This document shows positions 1 through 4,837 of a stretch of 5,964 nt of DNA, piece after piece (position 1 is the stretch's first letter; each line of letters opens with the position of its first letter). The position numbers and the translations under genes were made by a program. Source of the DNA: a bacterium (lineage in GTDB: Bacteria > Chloroflexota > Dormibacteria > Aeolococcales > Bog-877); assembly GCA_021798435.1 (NCBI GenBank), contig JAJZGN010000123.1, positions 1-5,964 on the forward strand. Reading direction: 5' to 3'. The notes beneath the pieces were generated by a model that was not told where the DNA came from, searched no databases, and saw only the letters and a list, made by a program, of their open reading frames with translations.

Positions 1-773
1 TCACCTTCGGGCCGGGGCTCGCGCTGGGGGGACCGGCGGTCCTGATCATGGCCGGACCGTGTGCCGTGGAGGGGGAGCAACAGCTGGAGGCCGCCGCCGC
101 CGCCGTACGCCGGGTGGGTGTCAGGGTCCTGCGGGGCGGAGCCTTCAAGCCCCGCACCTCGCCGTACTCGTTCCAGGGGCTCGGCGAGCCCGGCCTGCTC
201 CTCCTCCGGGAGGTGGCCGACCGCCACCAGATGGCCGTGATCACCGAGGTCCTCTCGGCGGAGGACGTGGCGATCGTCGCGGCTCACGCCGACATCCTCC
301 AGGTCGGGGCGCGCAACATGCAGAATTACCGGCTGCTGCAGGCCTTGGGAGAGGTGGACCGCCCGGTGCTGCTGAAGCGGGGGCTGGCGGCCACGGTGGA
401 CGAGCTGCTCCAGGCCGCCGAGTACGTGCTCGCCGGGGGCAACCAGAGAGTGGCGCTCTGCGAGCGGGGGTTGCGGAGCTTCGAGCCGTCGGTCCGCTTC
501 AGCCTCGACATCACCTCGGTGCCGGTGCTGAAGCGCCTCAGCAGCCTGCCGGTGGTAGTCGATCCCAGCCATGCCGCCGGACGCGCCCAGTACGTGCCCG
601 CCCTGGCCCTGGCCGGGGTCGCCGCCGGCGCCGACGGCCTGCTGGTGGAGGTGCATCCCGACCCCTCATCCGCGCTCTCGGACGGGGCCCAGTCCCTGGA
701 CCCGGAGGCGTTCAGTGCCTTGGTTGAGCAGGTCTCGCGGGTGGCCGTGGCGGTGGGGCGGAAGGCGGCGTGA
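1..773 (+). CDS. aroF: 3-deoxy-7-phosphoheptulonate (DAHP) synthase, type I-beta, 5'-truncated by the window
   Basis: Condenses phosphoenolpyruvate with erythrose 4-phosphate to DAHP, the first step of the cytosolic shikimate pathway. The frame is open from base 3 to the TGA at 771-773. An ATG at 48 exists, but it falls inside the first barrel strand (VLIMAGPC), so it is not the true start; the gene begins before the window. Counting from that ATG: the PEP-binding segment RGGAFKPRTSPYSFQG (R29, K34), LLKRG (K110), CERG (R140), and the metal ligands C5 (AGPC), H175 (DPSH), E201 (VEVHP) and D212 (LSDG). As I remember the Thermotoga maritima enzyme, these align without gaps to C102, H272, E298 and D309. 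That would leave about 80 N-terminal residues missing, which in that enzyme form a small ferredoxin-like regulatory domain; whether it is present here cannot be seen. KDO8P synthase is the related alternative, but the KPRTSPYSFQGLG signature and the aromatic operon favour DAHP synthase. The stop overlaps the tyrA start. Confidence 0.95.
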   Translation, partial: TFGPGLALGGPAVLIMAGPCAVEGEQQLEAAAAAVRRVGVRVLRGGAFKPRTSPYSFQGLGEPGLLLLREVADRHQMAVITEVLSAEDVAIVAAHADILQVGARNMQNYRLLQALGEVDRPVLLKRGLAATVDELLQAAEYVLAGGNQRVALCERGLRSFEPSVRFSLDITSVPVLKRLSSLPVVVDPSHAAGRAQYVPALALAGVAAGADGLLVEVHPDPSSALSDGAQSLDPEAFSALVEQVSRVAVAVGRKAA

Positions 774-1618
774 CCTCGCTCGGCCGGGTCGCGATCCTCG
801 GCACCGGGCAGATCGGCACCATGGTGGGCATGGCGCTGCGGGCCGCGCCTGGCCCCGGGGTGGATGAGGTGGCGGCCTGGGACCGTGACTCCGCGGCGAT
901 GGACGCCTGCCTGCGACGGGCGGGGGCCGATCGGCTCCTCGGGGGGCCAGAGGAGGCCTTGGAGTCGGACCTCATCATCCTGGCGACGCCTGTGGCTCAG
1001 ATCGTGGGGCTCACCCGGGAGCTCGGGCCGAGGCTGCGCGCCTCGCAGGTTCTCATCGACACGGGCAGCTCCAAGCTGGAGGTGGTGCGGGCGATGCAGC
1101 AGTGCGTGCCCGAGGGAGCGGGCGCGGTTGGTGGCCATCCGCTGTGTGGGGGCAGCGAGCCGGGCCCTTGGTCGGCTGACCCGGCCCTGCTCAAGGGGGC
1201 CACCTTCGTGCTCTGCCGGGTCCGCGACGACCCTCTCTCCCGGGGCACCGCGGGGCTGCTGGTGGGGATGCTGGGCAGCACCGTGCTGGAACTGGACGCC
1301 AGCGAACACGACCGCCTCGTGGCCCGGTCAAGCCACCTGCCTCACCTTGTTGCCGCCGCCGTCGCCGAGATGAGTTGCGCCCTCCCCACTTCGGCGCTTT
1401 TCTCCTCAGGGTTGCGGGGCGCGGTGCGCCTGGCCCGCTCGGACCCGGCCATGGTGGCCTCCTTCGTCTGCGCCAATCTGGAGGAGGTCCGGGCGGCCAC
1501 CCGCGAGTTGGGTCTGCAATTGGAGCGCCTGCTGGCGGCGGCCGCCTCCGGTGAGGAGTACCTGGCGCCAGAGCTGGAGGCGGCGCGACTTCGAGCCCTG
1601 GAGGTGGGCGTCTCTTGA
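770..1618 (+). CDS. tyrA: Prephenate dehydrogenase (TyrA family, no ACT domain)
   Basis: Oxidatively decarboxylates prephenate (or possibly arogenate) towards tyrosine; 282 residues, cytosolic. The N-terminal Rossmann domain has GTGQIG at 11-16. The acidic D38 at the end of the second strand (AAWDRD) suggests NAD rather than NADP. Further family motifs are ATP at 72-74, DTGSSK at 97-102 (usually D-x-GSxK) and GHPLCG at 122-127 with the probable catalytic H123. The helical C-terminal domain carries EHDRLVARSSHLPH at 179-192 and SGLRGAVRLARSDP at 213-226, corresponding to the family's GFRDxTRIAxSDP, with R220 a likely substrate ligand. The protein ends soon after this domain, so there is no C-terminal ACT domain for tyrosine feedback and no chorismate mutase fusion. 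The GTG start at 770-772 overlaps the aroF stop by 4 bases; a GGAAGG at 760-765 is a close-spaced possible ribosome site. Prephenate versus arogenate preference cannot be told from sequence alone. Confidence 0.93.
   Translation: MTSLGRVAILGTGQIGTMVGMALRAAPGPGVDEVAAWDRDSAAMDACLRRAGADRLLGGPEEALESDLIILATPVAQIVGLTRELGPRLRASQVLIDTGSSKLEVVRAMQQCVPEGAGAVGGHPLCGGSEPGPWSADPALLKGATFVLCRVRDDPLSRGTAGLLVGMLGSTVLELDASEHDRLVARSSHLPHLVAAAVAEMSCALPTSALFSSGLRGAVRLARSDPAMVASFVCANLEEVRAATRELGLQLERLLAAAASGEEYLAPELEAARLRALEVGVS
1600..1604 (+). promoter_or_regulatory. Ribosome binding site for aroA
   Basis: GGAGG lies 10 bases before the TTG at 1615. It supports the rare TTG codon as the start. The next in-frame candidates (GTG codons from residue 12 on) would cut into the conserved SGDKSISHR substrate-binding segment. 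Confidence 0.7.
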
Positions 1619-2886
1619 GCACCGCCGGGTCCCGGGCTCTCCGGGGCGTGTGCACGGTGTCCGGTGACAAGTCCATCTCGCACCGGGCCGTATTGCTGGC
1701 GGCGCTCTCGCCCGAGCTGAGCCGGATCCGCGGACTGGCCACGGCGCTTGACTGCCGCGCCAGCTTGCGCGCTGCGGCGCAGCTGGGTGCGGCGGTGGCC
1801 GAGAGGGACGGCGAGCTCCTGATCCGGGGGGCCGCCGAGCCTCCCGGGGCGACGGTCGCGATCGACTGCGGCCGGTCGGGGACTACCATGCGCCTTCTGG
1901 CCGGGATCCTGTCTGCCCGACTGGGTCCCTCTGTCCTCCGGGGCGACCCCCAGCTCCTGGCCCGTCCCATGGATCGGGTCGCCATCCCCCTTCGTCAGAT
2001 GGGAGCTTCGGTGGAGACCGCCCCCGGCGGCCGGGCCCCCCTTCTTATCCACGGGGGAAGGCTGGCCGGGATCCGCTACCGCCTGCCGGTGGCCAGCGCC
2101 CAGGTGAAGTCCGCAGTGCTGCTGGCGGGGCTCGGGGCCGAGGGCCGCACGGTGGTCGAGGAGCCGGTGCCGACCCGCGACCACACCGAGAGGTTGCTGG
2201 TCGCAATGGGCGCCGGAATCGAGGAGTGGTGGCAGGATGGGGTCCACTCGATCGGCATCGCGCCGGGAGGGCTCGGAGGCCTCGACCTCACGGTACCCGG
2301 GGACGCCTCCTCTGCGGCCGTGCTGGCCACGGCGGCGGCGCTGGTCCCTGGCTCCTCTGTCACCGTGACCTCGGTGAGCGTCAATCCCACCAGGACGGCG
2401 TTCCTAAGCCTCCTGGCCCAGATGGGAACCGCGGTGGAGTTCGGGGACCCCGGGGGGGGAGCCGAGCCCGCAGCCGATGTCACAGTTCGTTACCGTCCCC
2501 TGCGAGCGGTGGAGGTCGGGGCCGCTGTGGTTCCCCTCCTGGTGGACGAGCTGCCCCTGGTGGGTCTCCTGGCGACCCAGGCCGAGGGCACCACAGTCGT
2601 CGAGGGGGCCGAGGAGCTGCGCTTCAAGGAGGTTGACCGCATCTCCGGCCTCGTCGAGGGGCTACGCCGGCTGGGAGCGGAAGTGGAGGAGGGCCGGGAT
2701 GGCTTCGCCGTGACCGGTCCCACCCGACTCCGAGTCGGGACTGTTGACTCGAAGGGCGACCACCGGCTGGCGATGGTGTTCTCGCTGGCGGGCCTGCTGG
2801 CCGGGGATGAGGTGGCTGTGGCCGGCACCGAGTTCATCGGCGACTCCTTTCCGGAGTTCGCCTCGGTCCTGGGGGCACTCACGTGA
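1615..2886 (+). CDS. aroA: 3-phosphoshikimate 1-carboxyvinyltransferase (EPSP synthase)
   Basis: Transfers the enolpyruvyl group of PEP to shikimate 3-phosphate (shikimate step 6); cytosolic, 423 residues, normal full length. Motifs in order: SGDKSISHRA at 16-25 (K19, S20, R24 bind substrate), CGRSGTTMR at 85-93, ARPMDRV at 116-122 (R117), SAQVKS at 161-166, TRDHTER at 187-193, GDASSAA at 229-235, VDELP at 310-314 with probable catalytic D311, FKEVDR at 337-342 with E339, DHRLAM starting just before H383/R384, and DSFPEF at 410-415. G89 sits where E. coli has G96, the residue replaced by alanine in glyphosate-tolerant CP4 enzyme, so tolerance is not predicted from that position. Oddities: R87 replaces the usual asparagine of GN(S/A)GT, S16 replaces proline of PGDKS, and D410 stands where E. 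coli has K411. The start is TTG, overlapping the tyrA stop (TTGA), with a good GGAGG upstream. Confidence 0.97.
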   Translation: MSTAGSRALRGVCTVSGDKSISHRAVLLAALSPELSRIRGLATALDCRASLRAAAQLGAAVAERDGELLIRGAAEPPGATVAIDCGRSGTTMRLLAGILSARLGPSVLRGDPQLLARPMDRVAIPLRQMGASVETAPGGRAPLLIHGGRLAGIRYRLPVASAQVKSAVLLAGLGAEGRTVVEEPVPTRDHTERLLVAMGAGIEEWWQDGVHSIGIAPGGLGGLDLTVPGDASSAAVLATAAALVPGSSVTVTSVSVNPTRTAFLSLLAQMGTAVEFGDPGGGAEPAADVTVRYRPLRAVEVGAAVVPLLVDELPLVGLLATQAEGTTVVEGAEELRFKEVDRISGLVEGLRRLGAEVEEGRDGFAVTGPTRLRVGTVDSKGDHRLAMVFSLAGLLAGDEVAVAGTEFIGDSFPEFASVLGALT

Positions 2887-3710
2887 GCTGGGAGTTCGCC
2901 ATCGTGGGAGATCCTGTGGAGCAAAGCCTCTCGCCGCACCTCTACCGGGCAGCCTTCGCCGCCCACGGGCTGCAGGGATGGTGCTACCGACGGGTCCGGG
3001 TGCCCGCCGGGCGGCTGGAGGCGAGCTGGGGGGACCTCGCCCGCCGATTCGCCGGGATAAATGTGACCGCACCCCACAAGCTCACGGCCCGGCGGTTGGC
3101 CACCGCCGTGACGCCGAGGGCCGCGCGCTGCGGCTCGGTCAACACTGTGACCTTCCGAACCTCGGGCTCCCTGGGCGACAGCACCGACGGCGCCGGCTTT
3201 CGGGCCGCCCTCGGTGAGGTGGGGGCGCCGCGACCCGGCAGGGTGGTGATCCTGGGGGCCGGTGGGGCCGCCCGGGCGGTGGCTGCGGAGCTGCGAGGAG
3301 CCGGCTGGCGGGTAGAGTTAGCCGCTCGCGATCGGGGGAGGGCGCGCAGGGCCTGCGATGAGCTCGGTGCGGGCGTGTCGCCGCTCGCGATCTCCCAAGA
3401 TGAGCTGGGTCCCGCGCTCCGGGACGCTGACCTCCTGGTGAACGCCACCCCGGTTGGGGCCGACGGGGTCTCCACGCCGCTGCCCGAGGTGGGGCTCAGC
3501 CCCAGGACCGCGGTGATCGACCTTCTGTACTGGCCCTCGGAGACCCCGCTGCTGCGCTCGGCCCGGTCCTCGGGCTGCCGGGCGGCCTCGGGCCTGGGGA
3601 TGCTGGTGGAGCAGGCGGCGCTGGCCTTCGAGTCGTGGTCGGGGCTGCCCGCTCCGCGTGCCGAGATGCTGGCGGCGGTGCCGACGGTCGCCGGGAGGGG
3701 GGCAGGGTGA
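2883..3710 (+). CDS. aroE: Shikimate dehydrogenase (NADP-dependent)
   Basis: Reduces 3-dehydroshikimate to shikimate (step 4) in the cytosol; 275 residues, the usual size for AroE. The substrate domain shows SLSPH at 15-19 (S15 and S17 hold the carboxylate), GINVTAPHK at 58-66 with catalytic K66, GSVNT at 84-88 (N87), and DSTDG at 99-103 with the catalytic partner D102. The nucleotide domain shows LGAGGAARA. Next comes AARDRGRARR where most AroE proteins have NRTxxRA; the arginine after the second strand is kept, compatible with NADP. NATPVG, a DLLYWPSETPLL segment and GLGMLVEQAALAFESWSG close the protein, the glutamine of the last motif being a substrate ligand in E. coli AroE. The full catalytic set argues against a quinate dehydrogenase or a decayed copy. 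The GTG start at 2883 overlaps the aroA stop by 4 bases. Only a G-run at 2871-2875 precedes it, so translation probably relies on coupling. Confidence 0.96.
   Translation: MSWEFAIVGDPVEQSLSPHLYRAAFAAHGLQGWCYRRVRVPAGRLEASWGDLARRFAGINVTAPHKLTARRLATAVTPRAARCGSVNTVTFRTSGSLGDSTDGAGFRAALGEVGAPRPGRVVILGAGGAARAVAAELRGAGWRVELAARDRGRARRACDELGAGVSPLAISQDELGPALRDADLLVNATPVGADGVSTPLPEVGLSPRTAVIDLLYWPSETPLLRSARSSGCRAASGLGMLVEQAALAFESWSGLPAPRAEMLAAVPTVAGRGAG
3693..3698 (+). promoter_or_regulatory. Ribosome binding site for aroC
   Basis: GGGAGG lies 8 bases before the GTG at 3707, within the end of aroE. It fixes the chorismate synthase start at 3707. The same frame stays open further upstream with an ATG at 3635, but those extra 24 codons overlap aroE and resemble no part of the family, whose proteins begin close to the GxSHG motif. 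Confidence 0.75.
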
Positions 3711-4837
3711 GCCTGAGACTCCTGACCGCCGGGGATTCCCACGGCCCGGAGCTGGTGGCGGTGCTGGACGGCATGCCCGCGGGGGTCCCACTGGCCGCGG
3801 CCGACATCGACCAGGACCTTCGCCGGCGTCAGGGGGGCCATGGGCGTGGAGCACGGTCCACCCGGGTGGAGCGGGATCGGGTGGAGCTCGTGGCCGGGGT
3901 GGCCGGGGGGCTGACCACCGGGGCCCCCCTGGGACTGCGGATACCCAATCTCGACTTCCTCAATCAACCGGCCATCCATCCGCCCATCACGGCTCCCCGG
4001 CCAGGGCACGCGGACCTGGCCGGGTCGGTGAAGTTCGGGCTCTCCGACCTGAGGGTGGTCCGGGAGCGCGCCAGTGCGCGGGAGACCGCGGTCCGGGTGG
4101 CCGCAGGGGCGGCCGCCCGGGCCCTGCTCCGGTCCGTCGGGGTCACGGTGGGCAGCTTCGTCACCGGCGTGGGGTCGGTCCTGGCGCTGCCGGATCTGGC
4201 CCATCTCGTCCCCCAGCAGCTGGCCGCGCTCGCTGCCCGGGCCGAGGAGGACCCTGTCCGGTGTTGGGATAAGGCGGCCTCGGCGCGGATGGTGGAGGCC
4301 GTGGATCGAGCCCGACTGGAGAGGCAGACGCTGGGCGGATCCTTCGTGGTGCACGCCCTCGGCCTCCCGGTCGGACTCGGCTCTCACACTCAGGCCGACC
4401 TTCGGCTCGACAGCCGGGTGGGCGCCGCGCTTCTCTCCATCCCCGCGGTCAAAGGGGTGGAGCTGGGCCCGGCCTTCGAGGTCTGCCAGCGCTACGGCGC
4501 CGCGGTCCAGGACGCCATCGTGGCGGAGGGACCGGGGCTGGGCCGGCCCACCAACTTCGCGGGCGGGCTAGAGGGGGGGATGACCAACGGGATGCCCCTG
4601 CTGGCGCGGTGCGCCATGAAGCCCCTCTCTTCGGTCCGAAAGCTCCTGGAGTCCGTCGACCTGGAGTCTGGTGCTCCCGCCCCTCCTCCGTACGTCCGCT
4701 CCGACATCTGCGCCGTCCCCGCGGCGGCCGTGGTGGGGGAGGCGGTGGTGGCCCTGGTGCTGGCGTCCGCGCTCCTGGAGCGGTTCGGGGGAGACCGACT
4801 GGACCTCATCCGTGCCTCCCGGGCGACGCTGGGGTGA
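3707..4837 (+). CDS. aroC: Chorismate synthase
   Basis: Converts EPSP to chorismate by anti-1,4-elimination (step 7), using reduced FMN; cytosolic, normally a homotetramer. With the GTG at 3707 the protein has 376 residues and begins MSLRLLTAGDSHG, the expected N-terminus; a 400-codon version from 3635 is rejected. Motifs: GDSHG at 9-13 with probable catalytic H12, RRQGGHGRGARS at 40-51, TTGAPLGLRIPN at 70-81, PRPGHADLAG at 97-106 with catalytic H101, RERASARETA at 119-128, RPTNFAGGLEGG at 280-291, MKPLSS, and RSDICAVPAA near the C-terminus. These make the assignment secure. Some positions differ from the commonest signature: D10 for Glu in GESHG, H45 for Tyr in GYGRG, S51 for Met in GRGxRM, and RQTLGG at 206-211 where GDxxGG is typical. 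The GTGA overlap with aroE and a strong GGGAGG site suggest efficient, coupled initiation. Confidence 0.98.
   Translation: MSLRLLTAGDSHGPELVAVLDGMPAGVPLAAADIDQDLRRRQGGHGRGARSTRVERDRVELVAGVAGGLTTGAPLGLRIPNLDFLNQPAIHPPITAPRPGHADLAGSVKFGLSDLRVVRERASARETAVRVAAGAAARALLRSVGVTVGSFVTGVGSVLALPDLAHLVPQQLAALAARAEEDPVRCWDKAASARMVEAVDRARLERQTLGGSFVVHALGLPVGLGSHTQADLRLDSRVGAALLSIPAVKGVELGPAFEVCQRYGAAVQDAIVAEGPGLGRPTNFAGGLEGGMTNGMPLLARCAMKPLSSVRKLLESVDLESGAPAPPPYVRSDICAVPAAAVVGEAVVALVLASALLERFGGDRLDLIRASRATLG

Noticed and set aside
48..50. ATG at 48 as the true DAHP synthase start
   Set aside because: The frame is open upstream to the window edge and the ATG falls within the first barrel strand just before the metal-binding cysteine.
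1342..2247. A minus-strand open frame of about 300 codons opposite tyrA and aroA, with similar ones at 326-1309 and 1191-1985
   Set aside because: Stop codons are rare by chance at this base composition. The products are low-complexity and overlap well-supported genes on the other strand.
3635..3706. A 24-codon N-terminal extension of chorismate synthase from an ATG at 3635
   Set aside because: It overlaps aroE in another frame, has no family similarity, and the GTG at 3707 has a strong ribosome site and gives the expected N-terminus.
2984..4387. A minus-strand open frame of 467 codons opposite aroE and aroC
   Set aside because: It lies antisense to two genes with complete family motifs, is rich in Arg, Pro, Ser and Gly as expected from reading GC-rich codons backwards, and shows no recognisable motif.
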